A program made the translations under genes and the position numbers. A stretch of DNA of 10,586 nt, taken from an uncultured Actinomycetes bacterium (GTDB taxonomy: Bacteria; Actinomycetota; Actinomycetes; Nanopelagicales; Nanopelagicaceae). Where the stretch lies: positions 1 through 10,586 of the forward strand of contig CAIZGZ010000053.1 in assembly GCA_903932695.1 (NCBI GenBank), read 5' to 3'. The notes beneath the pieces were generated by a model that ran no database searches, was not told the DNA's origin, and worked only from the letters and a program-made list of their open reading frames with translations. Below, in pieces: positions 1 through 8,808 of this stretch (positions are counted from its first letter, which is position 1; every line of letters begins with the position of its first letter).

Positions 1-584
1 ACCGGGGCGCGAGGAGTTCCATATCGGTTGCCAGCGAAGTCAGCCCATTCGAGAAACTCACCATTATCGATCATCTCGGCAAAACGCTCTGCCGTATAGA
101 AGAAGTAGTCGATGCCGTCCCGCTCACCAGGGCGTGGGTCACGTGTCGTCGCAGAGACGCTCACCCAGAAACGTGGGTCGCTTCGAAGCTCTGCCGTAAT
201 GGTGCTCTTACCCACCCCGCCAGGACCAGAGATCACAATGAGATTGCCGCGAACGTTATCGATCTTGCCCACAGCTAATTCGCCTCGCAATCCCTTGAGT
301 TGATGAACACCTAGGCCGCCAATTCTACGGGTATCAGAAATGCTTTGGCGCTCCATAATCATCGCTGCCCTAATCTTGCCAACCCCAGGAACCGCAGCGA
401 GAAGTTCGCTCACGCGCATCCGTCTGATCGACTCACGAGGATCGTTGATCGCATCGAAGATCGTAGCCTCGCCCTTGGAAATCGCCTGCTTGAGCGCTGC
501 CCGATCTTGCCGGGCAACTTTTGCTGACTCCAGAGCAGCGAGCCGCGCGGCCTTCGAAAGTTCTGGTGGTGGGTTGTTGCTCAA
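1..584 (-). CDS. gmk: MihF-type integration host factor fused in frame to guanylate kinase (3' end beyond window)
   Basis: The frame has no stop for 194 codons and leaves the window at base 1. Residues 1-103 resemble actinobacterial integration host factor (mIHF/sIHF), a small nucleoid-binding protein: a charged N-terminal helix, then VSELLAAVPGVGKIRAAMIM (58-77) and TRRIGGLG (85-92). After a linker of about ten residues comes guanylate kinase (GMP + ATP to GDP + ADP): Walker A loop GPGGVGKST (120-128), the GMP-binding segment SATTRDPRPGERDGIDY, and FLEWADFAGNRYGTPRA, all typical of the family. The chosen start is TTG at 584-582, which overlaps the pyrF stop as TTGA; no ATG lies near. In most actinobacteria mihF and gmk are adjacent but separate genes. 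An internal GTG at 272-270 (codon 105), with GAGG ten bases upstream, could also yield free Gmk. Identity of both domains is sure; whether the cell makes one protein, two or both is open. Confidence 0.88.
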   Translation of the reverse strand, partial: MSNNPPPELSKAARLAALESAKVARQDRAALKQAISKGEATIFDAINDPRESIRRMRVSELLAAVPGVGKIRAAMIMERQSISDTRRIGGLGVHQLKGLRGELAVGKIDNVRGNLIVISGPGGVGKSTITAELRSDPRFWVSVSATTRDPRPGERDGIDYFFYTAERFAEMIDNGEFLEWADFAGNRYGTPRAP

Positions 585-1279
585 GAAAGGGAATCCAGGA
601 TCTCTTTTGCAGCCGAAGCCATCGCTTCTGGCGATGTTGCAAAGTGTGATGTGATTGGACGACCGATCACGAGATAGTCAGATCCCGCGGTGATCGCGTC
701 ACGTGGCGTCATAACGCGCGACTGATCGCCTAGAGCCGAACCAGCTGGTCGAACACCCGGAGTAATGAGCAGAGCCTTGCCTTGAGTGACCTCTTTGATC
801 CGAGCAACTTCAAGCGGCGAGCAGACGATGGAAGTTGCGCCAGCGCTGACCGCATTCGCGGCAAGCCGGGTCGCTAGATTAAGCGGTGAGCTCTCGATTC
901 CCATCTCCGTTAATACTTCAGGGCTGATCGAGGTAAGGACGGTAACGGCCGTAATCGAGATATCAGGTGCTGTCTGTGCTGCTGCGGAGATCATTGGTGC
1001 TCCGCCTGAAGCGTGGACCGTGAGAAAACGTGGCGAGAGATCTTTCACTGCATCCACTGCTGCCTTCACGGTATTGGGGATGTCATGGAGTTTGAGATCG
1101 AGGAAGAGTTCGAAATCCCCAAACTCATAGAGCTTGCGTAAGCCGTCATGGCCGAATTTTAAGAAGAACTCAAGACCAACTTTGTAGATATCGATACTGT
1201 CGCGAGTTGTCGATATCCATTGACCAGCAATGTCTACGCTATCGGTATCCAAAGCGAGGATGATGGGTGAGCGTGACAT
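581..1279 (-). CDS. pyrF: orotidine-5'-phosphate decarboxylase, short type I form
   Basis: Converts OMP to UMP and CO2, the last step of UMP synthesis, as a cytosolic TIM-barrel dimer. The 232 residues match the E. coli/Bacillus type. Visible motifs: ILALDTD with Asp11, IYKVGLE with Lys33, the catalytic array DLKLHDIPNT (61-70; Asp61, Lys63, Asp66), TPGVRP (173-178) and the phosphate-gripping IGRPI (205-209, Arg207). Well-studied actinobacteria such as Mycobacterium and Streptomyces carry the longer type 2 PyrF of roughly 280 residues, so this version is notable. The ATG shares one base with the pyrD stop (TAATG), with AGGAG just upstream. The stop overlaps the TTG of the next gene. Confidence 0.97.
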   Translation of the reverse strand: MSRSPIILALDTDSVDIAGQWISTTRDSIDIYKVGLEFFLKFGHDGLRKLYEFGDFELFLDLKLHDIPNTVKAAVDAVKDLSPRFLTVHASGGAPMISAAAQTAPDISITAVTVLTSISPEVLTEMGIESSPLNLATRLAANAVSAGATSIVCSPLEVARIKEVTQGKALLITPGVRPAGSALGDQSRVMTPRDAITAGSDYLVIGRPITSHFATSPEAMASAAKEILDSLS

Positions 1280-2229
1280 TAGATCTCCTCGCGATGTGCA
1301 AACCCGATAGCTTGGTGGAAGGTGTGGAAGCCTCGTTCAATACACAGTGCTTGGAGCTCTTCTTTGATAGTGATCGCAGCAGTAGGGTTACCAAATGTCG
1401 CAGTACCTACTGAAACTGCACTTGCCCCGGCAAGCACTAACTCAAATGCATCGCGACCGGTACTGACACCGCCCATGCCGATAATTGGAATATGAGGTAG
1501 GGCAGCATGCACTTGATAGATCGCTCTCACGGCTACAGGACGCACGGCCGGGCCTGATAGGCCACCAGTTTTTTGAGAGAGTTTAGGAAACATGGTGTTC
1601 GTATCGATCACCATTCCAAGAATAGTGTTGATCAAAGCCAGTCCGTCTGCACCGGCATCGACCACTTCGGTGGCGATGGCAGCAATGTCGGTGACATCTG
1701 GTGAGAGCTTTGCAAAGATCGGGACTTCTCCCCCAAGATTCCTGCGAACCGCCTCGATGGCAGCGCGCGCAGTAACAGGGTTGCAAGCAAAGACCTGACC
1801 CCGGTTCTCGACATTTGGACAAGAAATATTTACCTCGATCGCAGTAATGCCAGAGACCGATCGTAACTTTCGAGCGAGTACCGCGTAATCTTCAACGCTC
1901 TCGCCAGCGATGCTGACGACAATGCGCGCTCCTTGCGCGAGTAGCCATGGGATGTCATTTTCCAAAAATAGATCGATACCTGGACCTTGAAGGCCAATCG
2001 AATTAAGCATGCCACTAGGCGTCTCTGCCATTCGAGGAGTCGCTCGCCCGCTGCGGGGTTTGAGCATGATTGATTTAGTAACAATCGCGCCCAACTCAGT
2101 CAAAGAGAAGAATTGAGAGAGTTCTTTACCTGAGCCAGCTGTTCCGCTCGCCGTTAAAATTGGGTTAGGGATCCTGCGATCGCCTAAGAGAGTTGAGTAA
2201 TCAAACTGTGGTGCGCCAGATTCGCTCAT
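1279..2229 (-). CDS. pyrD: dihydroorotate dehydrogenase, class 1B catalytic subunit
   Basis: Oxidises dihydroorotate to orotate on FMN; in class 1B electrons pass to the PyrK subunit and on to NAD+. The 316 residues form the expected barrel: N-terminal ASGTAGSG (27-34), Lys52 in TKSIML, NSIGLQGPG (76-84), the loop NISCPN with the class 1 catalytic base Cys137, AKLSPDVTD (173-181), NTILGMVID (201-209) and the FMN-phosphate motif GMGGVSTGRDA (251-261). Class 2 enzymes have Ser at the catalytic position and a membrane-binding N-terminal extension; neither is seen. An in-frame ATG at 2310 would add 27 residues lying entirely inside pyrK. I chose the ATG at 2229 because it overlaps the pyrK stop as ATGA, follows a good AAGGAG, and gives the usual family length. 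Confidence 0.96.
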   Translation of the reverse strand: MSESGAPQFDYSTLLGDRRIPNPILTASGTAGSGKELSQFFSLTELGAIVTKSIMLKPRSGRATPRMAETPSGMLNSIGLQGPGIDLFLENDIPWLLAQGARIVVSIAGESVEDYAVLARKLRSVSGITAIEVNISCPNVENRGQVFACNPVTARAAIEAVRRNLGGEVPIFAKLSPDVTDIAAIATEVVDAGADGLALINTILGMVIDTNTMFPKLSQKTGGLSGPAVRPVAVRAIYQVHAALPHIPIIGMGGVSTGRDAFELVLAGASAVSVGTATFGNPTAAITIKEELQALCIERGFHTFHQAIGFAHREEI

Positions 2230-3086
2230 TTGCCCCACACTCCTTCTGGAACCTCGCGAGATTTGTTCCACGTAACTTTTGAACCATCCATGACTGGACC
2301 TTCGATACATGTGCGAACCATACGCACGATGCCATCACTGCCTTCGACCGGCAGGACGCAAGTCATGCACACACCAATACCGCACGCCATCGACTCTTCC
2401 ACAGAACATTGATGCATGGTTCCGTAACGGTTTGCGATATCAGTGATGGCGCTGAGCATCGCCATCGGACCACAGGAATAAATGATTTCGGTCTGATTGA
2501 GTTCAATGAGTCCAGGGATAACATCGCTCACTCGGCCTTGGATGCCAGCAGTTCCGTCATCAGTCGTAATCGTCATTGAGTTGACCGACCGCTTACCTTC
2601 TAGTGGGGCATAGATCTTGGCAGCGGTGCTCGCGCCTAAAACCATATCCACTCGACAGCCACGAGACTTGAGCGTTTCGGCGAGTGCAAAGAGTGGGGCT
2701 GAGCCGTAACCACCACCGACGAGCATCGCTCGAACTGGCTCGGTAGGAATTCCAAATGCCGTTCCAAGGGGTGCGACGATATTCACCTTTTCACCCGGAG
2801 CTCGATCGGCGAGCCAACGACTTCCATTTCCGTGTGGGGCAACAACTAACTCCATAATGCCAATGCCGTCAGCTCGCATCGAAGCTCGATAGATCGCAAA
2901 GGCTCGGCGAAGAACCATGGCAGAACCTGGGCCGCCTACAGAGATCGCAACGAAGTTGCCGGGACGGGCATAGCCAGCCAGTTCATTTACTGCCAAAACG
3001 ATGTGATGATACGAACCTAGACGTTTGTTAGAGAGGACCTCGGCATCCATTTGGGTTGCCCGAGGATTGATCATTGGGATATCCAT
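2226..3086 (-). CDS. pyrK: dihydroorotate dehydrogenase electron transfer subunit (FAD, 2Fe-2S)
   Basis: Partner of class 1B PyrD: it takes electrons from the PyrD FMN through a [2Fe-2S] cluster and FAD to NAD+. The 286 residues follow the ferredoxin-reductase plan. An FAD-binding barrel carries LRRAFAIY (59-66, the RxxS/T-Y type motif); a nucleotide-binding domain carries VGGGYGSAPL (123-132) and YSCGPMAML (203-211); the C-terminal cluster domain has Cys235, Cys240, Cys243 and Cys260 (C-x4-C-x2-C-x16-C). All four ligands are present. The ATG at 3086 follows GGAGAGGAC and lies 11 bases after the carB stop; the next in-frame ATG, four codons on, cannot be ruled out. The gene overlaps pyrD by four bases, as expected for subunits made together. 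PyrK is not part of the Mycobacterium pyr operon. Confidence 0.95.
   Translation of the reverse strand: MDIPMINPRATQMDAEVLSNKRLGSYHHIVLAVNELAGYARPGNFVAISVGGPGSAMVLRRAFAIYRASMRADGIGIMELVVAPHGNGSRWLADRAPGEKVNIVAPLGTAFGIPTEPVRAMLVGGGYGSAPLFALAETLKSRGCRVDMVLGASTAAKIYAPLEGKRSVNSMTITTDDGTAGIQGRVSDVIPGLIELNQTEIIYSCGPMAMLSAITDIANRYGTMHQCSVEESMACGIGVCMTCVLPVEGSDGIVRMVRTCIEGPVMDGSKVTWNKSREVPEGVWGK
2240..2245 (-). promoter_or_regulatory. Shine-Dalgarno site for pyrD
   Basis: AAGGAG lies ten bases upstream of the ATG at 2229-2227, inside the last codons of pyrK. It decides the pyrD start against the in-frame upstream ATG at 2310. Confidence 0.7.
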
Positions 3087-3097
3087 GAAGTCCTCTC

Positions 3098-6000
3098 CTA
3101 TGCCTTGATCTTCTTATGCCACTCTTGCAGTGAGCGGACGGTGAGTTCGTGACCTCGCAGCGCACTAATGCCTGATACCGCGGCTCGGAACCCAGCTATC
3201 GTTGTGATAATCGGGATCCCACGTTGTACGGAAGCGGTTCGTATCAACCAACCATCGTGACGAGTACCTCGGCCCAGTGGCGTGTTGATCACCAGATCTA
3301 CCTCACCGGCGTGAATCATGTCGACAGCAGATGCGCCATCGCCGCTCTCTGATGCCTTACGGACCACCGTCGATGCGACACCATTTTGCGCCAATAAATC
3401 GTGAGTGCCGCGAGTGGCAAAGAGTGTGAATCCAAGCGCAACGAGGGCACGGGCAGGCTCGACGCTTCCCAACTTATCGCGAGCGGATAGGGAGATGAAT
3501 ACCTTTCCAGATTCAGGCAAGGTGCCAAAGGAGGCGATCTGTGACTTGAAGTATGCCTCGCCAAATGAGTCTGCAATTCCCATCACCTCGCCGGTTGAGC
3601 GCATCTCGGGCCCAAGGACCGAATCCACGCCAGTGCCATCTGTCCGCCGGAAACGATTCCACGGAAGCACCGCCTCTTTAACCGAAACACCAGTTGGAAC
3701 GCCATCGCCAGATGCAGGAAGAAAACCTTGGGTACGAAGTTCAGCGATCGAACGCCCCATCGCAATGAGCGAGGCCGCCTTCGACAGAGCGATGCCAGTC
3801 GCCTTACTGACAAATGGGACGGTACGTGAAGCGCGTGGGTTTGCCTCTAAGACATACAACGCATTGTCATTTTCGGCACGACTGATGGCGAACTGAATAT
3901 TGATCAGACCTCGAACGCCGACGCCTCGAGCAATCTTCTCGGTAGCATCGCGCACTTCTCGAAGTTTCGCTGGCGAGATCGAGAAGCTTGGTAGTACGCA
4001 AGCAGAGTCTCCGGAGTGAATTCCGGCCTCTTCGATGTGCTCCATGGTGCCAGCTAGGTAGAGTTCGTTGCCGTCAAAGAGGGCATCGACATCGATTTCG
4101 ATTGCATCATCGAGGAATCGGTCGATCAGCACTGGCTGGTTAGGGGTAATTTCGGTAGCTTTTTCGATAAAACCACGGAGAGATTCATCGTCATAGACGA
4201 TCTCCATGCCACGACCGCCTAAGACGAACGATGGGCGTACCAAAACCGGATATCCGATTGACGCAGCAACCGCTACCGCCTCATCATACGAACTAGCCAT
4301 TCCAAACTTTGGCGCGGTGAGATTGTTGGCGGCCAAGATCTGACCAAATGCGCCACGATCCTCGGCTAGATCAATCGCATCAGGACTGGTGCCAAGAATT
4401 GTCACACCGGCTTCAAGTAATCCACGAGCAAGTCCTAGTGGAGTCTGACCACCGAGTTGAGCGATCACACCAAGCACTGGACCTGCGGCGGTTTCGGCCC
4501 GGATAACTTCGAGTACATCTTCGAGGGTGAGCGGTTCGAAGTAGAGTCGATCCGAGGTGTCGTAATCTGTTGATACGGTCTCGGGATTGCAGTTAATCAT
4601 CACGGTCTCGTAGCCAGCAGCACGAAGCGCAAAGGCTGCATGAACGCATGAGTAGTCGAACTCCAAACCCTGGCCGATTCGATTGGGTCCACTGCCGAGG
4701 ATAATGACAGCTGGCTTGGTACGAGGTTGGACTTCGGTCTCTAGATCGTAGCTTGAGTAGTGATAGGGAGTTTGCGCTTGGAATTCGGCAGCACAGGTAT
4801 CTACGGTCTTGTAGACCGGGTGGATATCGAGCCGATCTCGATCCGAGCGAATCGATTCCTCTGAGATCCCGCGCAGAGAAGCGATCTGAAGATCAGAGAA
4901 ACCACGTGATTTCGCTTCGCGAAGTAGATCGCTCGAGAGATCTGATGTGTTGGCGATGATGTCCGCGAAGTCATTGATGAGTTGGATCTGAGCAAGGAAC
5001 CAGGGGTCGATCTTGGTAATGTCGTGAACTTCATCGATCGAAAGTCCCAGCCATAGCGCACGCTGCACTTGCTGCAAGCGCCATTCCGTAGGAATACCGA
5101 TTTTCTTCACTAGATCATCGAGAATTTCACCTTCGGGATTCCAGGAGAATGTGCTGCCCTTCTTCTCGAGTGATCGAAGAGATTTCTGGAGCGCTTCTGG
5201 GAAGGAGCGACCAATTGCCATCGCCTCGCCTACGGATTTCATGGTTGTCGTGAGTCGAGGATCTGCCTCGACAAACTTTTCAAAGGCGAAGCGCGGAACT
5301 TTTACAACGATGTAATCGAGGGTAGGTTCAAATGATGCTGGCGTGCTCTTTGTGATGTCGTTTTGAATCTCATCGAGTGTGTATCCCACAGCCAACTTGG
5401 TAGCAATTTTCGCAATTGGAAAGCCAGTTGCCTTGGATGCCAAGGCGGATGAGCGAGAGACTCGAGGATTCATCTCGATGACAATAATGCGGCCATCACG
5501 CGGATTTACGGCAAATTGAATATTGCAACCACCGGTATCCACACCTACTTCGCGGATGATGTTGATCGAGAGGTCGCGTAATTTTTGAAATTCAACATCG
5601 GTGAGAGTAAGCGCTGGGGCTACTGTGATCGAATCACCGGTATGCACACCCATAGGATCGACATTCTCGATACTGCACACGATTACCACATTATCTTTAT
5701 GGTCCCGAACAACTTCGAGCTCGTATTCTTTCCAACCGAGTATCGACTCTTCGAGTAATACCTCAGAGGTAGGGCTATGTTGCAACCCAGCGCCAGCAAT
5801 CAGCTCTAGCTCTTCTTGATTAAATGCGATTCCTGATCCAAGTCCACCCATGGTGAAAGATGGACGTACGACCACTGGATAGTTGAGTTGAGCAGTCGCA
5901 GCCAAGCACTCATCCATCGTATGGCAGATCACCGATCGGGCGGACTCTCCCCCGACTTTCTCAACGATTGTCTTAAAAATCTCGCGATCCTCACCGCGCT

Positions 6001-6370
6001 TGATTGCATCGACATTGGCGCCAATCAACTTGGTACCAAATTTTTCGAAGGAGCCGCGCTTGTGCAAGGCCATTGCTGCATTGAGCGCAGTCTGGCCGCC
6101 CAAAGTGGCAAGCACTGCAGAAGGTTGTTCCTTTGCCAAGATTTTCTCAATCACTTCAGGTGTGATTGGTTCGATATAGGTCGCATCGGCGAACTCTGGG
6201 TCGGTCATGATCGTCGCCGGATTGGAGTTGATCAATATGACTCGAATGCCTTCTTCCCTGAGTACTCGACAGGCCTGAACGCCGGAGTAATCAAATTCGC
6301 AGGCCTGACCAATGACGATTGGTCCACTACCAATCACGAGGACGCTTTCGATTGAATTGTCTTTAGGCAT
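3098..6370 (-). CDS. carB: carbamoyl phosphate synthase large chain
   Basis: Makes carbamoyl phosphate from bicarbonate, two ATP and ammonia channelled from CarA, for both pyrimidine and arginine synthesis. The 1090 residues have the full duplicated architecture. The carboxyphosphate half has VIGSGPIVIGQACEFDYSG (12-30), the loop SFTMGGLGSG (171-180), His243 in GVHTGDS and NPRVSRSSALASKATGF (301-317). An oligomerisation region spans about 400-550. The carbamoyl-phosphate half starts near 555 with GSGPNRIGQGLEFDYSC and repeats the ATP-grasp motifs, including EANPRASRTVPFVSKATG. The last 150 residues or so are the MGS-like allosteric domain (FATRGT, VDLVINTPLG, IPIITTIAG), where UMP and ornithine act in the E. 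coli enzyme. The ATG overlaps the carA stop by eight bases and follows GAAGG. No frameshift or missing motif is seen. Confidence 0.98.
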   Translation of the reverse strand: MPKDNSIESVLVIGSGPIVIGQACEFDYSGVQACRVLREEGIRVILINSNPATIMTDPEFADATYIEPITPEVIEKILAKEQPSAVLATLGGQTALNAAMALHKRGSFEKFGTKLIGANVDAIKRGEDREIFKTIVEKVGGESARSVICHTMDECLAATAQLNYPVVVRPSFTMGGLGSGIAFNQEELELIAGAGLQHSPTSEVLLEESILGWKEYELEVVRDHKDNVVIVCSIENVDPMGVHTGDSITVAPALTLTDVEFQKLRDLSINIIREVGVDTGGCNIQFAVNPRDGRIIVIEMNPRVSRSSALASKATGFPIAKIATKLAVGYTLDEIQNDITKSTPASFEPTLDYIVVKVPRFAFEKFVEADPRLTTTMKSVGEAMAIGRSFPEALQKSLRSLEKKGSTFSWNPEGEILDDLVKKIGIPTEWRLQQVQRALWLGLSIDEVHDITKIDPWFLAQIQLINDFADIIANTSDLSSDLLREAKSRGFSDLQIASLRGISEESIRSDRDRLDIHPVYKTVDTCAAEFQAQTPYHYSSYDLETEVQPRTKPAVIILGSGPNRIGQGLEFDYSCVHAAFALRAAGYETVMINCNPETVSTDYDTSDRLYFEPLTLEDVLEVIRAETAAGPVLGVIAQLGGQTPLGLARGLLEAGVTILGTSPDAIDLAEDRGAFGQILAANNLTAPKFGMASSYDEAVAVAASIGYPVLVRPSFVLGGRGMEIVYDDESLRGFIEKATEITPNQPVLIDRFLDDAIEIDVDALFDGNELYLAGTMEHIEEAGIHSGDSACVLPSFSISPAKLREVRDATEKIARGVGVRGLINIQFAISRAENDNALYVLEANPRASRTVPFVSKATGIALSKAASLIAMGRSIAELRTQGFLPASGDGVPTGVSVKEAVLPWNRFRRTDGTGVDSVLGPEMRSTGEVMGIADSFGEAYFKSQIASFGTLPESGKVFISLSARDKLGSVEPARALVALGFTLFATRGTHDLLAQNGVASTVVRKASESGDGASAVDMIHAGEVDLVINTPLGRGTRHDGWLIRTASVQRGIPIITTIAGFRAAVSGISALRGHELTVRSLQEWHKKIKA

Positions 6371-7514
6371 GGGCTACCTTCGCTTGGGTCATGAGATCGG
6401 CAAAATGGTCAAAGAGATAGACGGCATCGTGAGGTCCGGCAGCGGACTCTGGATGGTACTGAACGCTAAAGGCAGGACGTTCAAGGAGTTCAAGGCCTTC
6501 GACGACACCATCGTTCAGACAGATATGTGAGACATAGCCAGCCCCAAATACAGTCGTGAAGTTAGCGTCCGTTGGTGCAGATACCGCAAAGCCATGATTA
6601 TGCGCAGTGATTTCAATCTTATTGGTCCGCAGATTCTTCACCGGTTGGTTGATGCCTCGATGGCCGAACGGAAGTTTGTAGGTATCGAAGCCAAGCGCTC
6701 TACCAAGAATTTGATGGCCGAAGCAGATTCCGAAGACCGGTAGCCCCTCCAACAAGAAATGACGTACGACCTCAACGATCGCATCCATGGTCGAAGGATC
6801 TCCAGGACCGTTTGAGATGAAGAGTCCATCGGGTGAGATCGCTTCGATCTCCTCAATCGTAGAGTCCATCGGAAGCACGTGGACTTCCATGCCGCGTTCA
6901 GACATAGAGCGTGGGGTTGCTCTTTTAATACCTAGATCAAGTGCCGCGACGGTGAAGCGTTTCTCTAATCCTGGCGCGACCGGCACGATGTAACTCTCTG
7001 GAGCGGTGACATCCTTGGCAAGGAATGCGCCAGCCATGGAGGATTGAGCTCGGACCTTGATCACCATCTCTTCTCGCGTCAGATCGGTTCCTGAAAAAAT
7101 TCCAACTCGCATCGCGCCACGATCTCGGAGGTGTCGAGTGATGGCACGTGTATCAACGCCAGCGATACCTACTACACCAGCTTCAATCAAAGCTGTTTCG
7201 AGTGAACGCTGGGAGCGCCAATTGCTGACACGTGGAGTTGGGTTGCGAACCACAAAACCAGAGACCCAGATCTGATCAGATTCCATATCGACATCATTCA
7301 TTCCGGTGTTACCGATATGAGGCGCAGTCATAATGACAACCTGCTTGTGATACGAAGGGTCGGTCAAGGTCTCTTGATAACCAGTCATGCCGGTTGAGAA
7401 GACCGCTTCACCGAATGTCTCACCTGTTGCCGCCCAACTCTTACCTTCATAAATTGTGCCGTCATCAAGGACGAGAAAGGCTTTCGTTGCACGTTGATTT
7501 TCCAGATTACTCAT
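6363..7514 (-). CDS. carA: carbamoyl phosphate synthase small chain (glutaminase)
   Basis: Hydrolyses glutamine and passes ammonia to CarB. The 383 residues comprise the small-chain N-terminal domain (about 1-150; LVLDDGTIYEGKSWAATGET near the start, FSTGMTGYQETLTDPSY at 39-55) and a class I glutamine amidotransferase domain (about 187-375). The latter carries ALDLGIK (191-197), ISNGPGDP (233-240), the nucleophile Cys264 in FGICFGHQ, and the partners His354 and Glu356 in QYHPESAAGPHD. The catalytic triad is complete. The ATG overlaps the pyrC stop by eight bases (ATGAGTAA), and the 3' end overlaps carB by eight. In Mycobacterium and Streptomyces an extra gene lies between pyrC and carA; here the two abut directly. 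Confidence 0.98.
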   Translation of the reverse strand: MSNLENQRATKAFLVLDDGTIYEGKSWAATGETFGEAVFSTGMTGYQETLTDPSYHKQVVIMTAPHIGNTGMNDVDMESDQIWVSGFVVRNPTPRVSNWRSQRSLETALIEAGVVGIAGVDTRAITRHLRDRGAMRVGIFSGTDLTREEMVIKVRAQSSMAGAFLAKDVTAPESYIVPVAPGLEKRFTVAALDLGIKRATPRSMSERGMEVHVLPMDSTIEEIEAISPDGLFISNGPGDPSTMDAIVEVVRHFLLEGLPVFGICFGHQILGRALGFDTYKLPFGHRGINQPVKNLRTNKIEITAHNHGFAVSAPTDANFTTVFGAGYVSHICLNDGVVEGLELLERPAFSVQYHPESAAGPHDAVYLFDHFADLMTQAKVAHA

Positions 7515-8808
7515 AACGCAACCCCGTCACTTCTCCATTGTTAACCACTTGAACGCCATGAAAGTATGTCTGAAGCACTGTAGCTGGCAGGCTCATTCCG
7601 TGAAAAGGTGTATTGCTCGATTTTGAGGCCAAAGCGCTTCGATCAACGCGCCAGGTCGCATCAGGATCAATGACCGTCAGGTGAGCTGGTGCCCCAACAC
7701 GGATCGCACCATGCCCCTCGTACCCCGCAATTCGTGCTGGGGCGGTTGACATCCGATCAACGAGTTGCAGCCAATTCATCTTCTTGGTTGAAACCATCGC
7801 CTCGACTACAACCGACAAGGCGGTCTCTAGACCCAGCATGCCAAACGCAGCGGTATTCCATTCGCACTCCTTCGCCTCTGCGGCATGGGGTGCATGATCG
7901 GTAGCGACGATATCAATCGTTCCATCAGCAAGGCCATCCCTAAGCGCTTGAACATCGTCCTGAGTGCGCAGAGGTGGGTTCACCTTATAGACCGAGTCGT
8001 AGCTCTCTGCAAGATCATCGGTGAGAAGCAGATGGTGTGGTGTCACTTCGGCGGTGACGGACATTCCCTGGCTCTTGGCCCAGCGAACTAATTCAACACC
8101 ACCACGTGTAGTGAGATGGCAGATATGCAGGCGGCTTTGAACATGATGTGCCATCAAGATATCGCGGGCAATGATCGACTCTTCGGCGAGAGCCGGCCAG
8201 CCAGCGAGCCCTAATTTTCCGGAGATCACACCCTCATTCATCTGCGCGCCCTGTGTCAGTTTAGGTTCTTGCGCATGTTGCGCGATCACACCGCCGAATG
8301 ACTTGACGTACTCAAGTGCTCGACGCATTAACAACGGATCGCTGACGCAATTTCCGTCATCACTAAAAATACGAACCTTTGCAGCTGAATTGGCCATCGC
8401 AGAAAGTTCGGCAAGAGCTTGACCTTCTAGCCCCTTTGTTACAGCGCCGACGGGATAGACATCACAGAGACCTGCTTCTCGGCCAAGGCGCGCAACCTGC
8501 TCAACAACGCCAGCTGTATCTGCAACGGGCGAAGTATTTGCCATTGCACTCACAGCGGTATAGCCACCTTTGACCGCAGCCTGCGATCCACTGAGCACTG
8601 TCTCGGCGCTCTCCTTGCCAGGTTGGCGAAGATGTGTGTGGAGATCTACAAAACCAGGTAAGACAATATTCTTTCTAGCATCGATCACTGAATCGTTGCT
8701 CTTCGCTAGACCCGCTCCGATCTCGGCGACGATGCCGTCCACGACACGTAGGTCCACTATTGCGCCGTCAGCAAGACGCGAATCTCTCAAGACAAAATTT
8801 TTCGACAT
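7507..8808 (-). CDS. pyrC: dihydroorotase, class I zinc amidohydrolase
   Basis: Closes carbamoyl aspartate to dihydroorotate. The 433 residues and motif spacing match the long class I enzymes of Bacillus type rather than the shorter E. coli PyrC. Metal ligands are visible: His57 and His59 in DLHTHLRQPG, Asp151 in FSDDG (where E. coli-type enzymes use a carboxylated lysine), His178 in AQHAQE and His231 in HICHLTT; the catalytic Asp304 sits in VATDHAPH. TAEVTPHHLLL (252-262) and KVNPPLR (275-281) are further family marks. The ATG shares one base with the pyrB stop (TAATG) and follows GGGGGA. It overlaps carA by eight bases. Confidence 0.98.
   Translation of the reverse strand: MSKNFVLRDSRLADGAIVDLRVVDGIVAEIGAGLAKSNDSVIDARKNIVLPGFVDLHTHLRQPGKESAETVLSGSQAAVKGGYTAVSAMANTSPVADTAGVVEQVARLGREAGLCDVYPVGAVTKGLEGQALAELSAMANSAAKVRIFSDDGNCVSDPLLMRRALEYVKSFGGVIAQHAQEPKLTQGAQMNEGVISGKLGLAGWPALAEESIIARDILMAHHVQSRLHICHLTTRGGVELVRWAKSQGMSVTAEVTPHHLLLTDDLAESYDSVYKVNPPLRTQDDVQALRDGLADGTIDIVATDHAPHAAEAKECEWNTAAFGMLGLETALSVVVEAMVSTKKMNWLQLVDRMSTAPARIAGYEGHGAIRVGAPAHLTVIDPDATWRVDRSALASKSSNTPFHGMSLPATVLQTYFHGVQVVNNGEVTGLRYE

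Noticed and set aside
433..642. Minus-strand 69-codon frame across the pyrF/mihF junction.
   Set aside because: It is out of frame with both pyrF and the MihF-Gmk frame, which account for the sequence with family motifs.
2176..2183. GCGATCGC, the HIP1-like octamer abundant in cyanobacteria.
   Set aside because: I noticed it once only, and given the general excess of GATC a single occurrence means little.
2230..2310. A 27-residue N-terminal extension of PyrD from an upstream in-frame ATG.
   Set aside because: It lies wholly inside the pyrK coding sequence, lacks family similarity, and the ATG at 2229 has a better ribosome site, an ATGA overlap and the normal protein length.
3405..3896. Plus-strand open frame of 163 codons.
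   Set aside because: It is antisense to conserved CarB sequence, resembles no family I know, and is explained by the codon structure of carB.
5888..6355. Plus-strand open frame of 155 codons.
   Set aside because: Also antisense to the conserved N-terminal half of CarB, with no recognisable domain; treated as a shadow frame.
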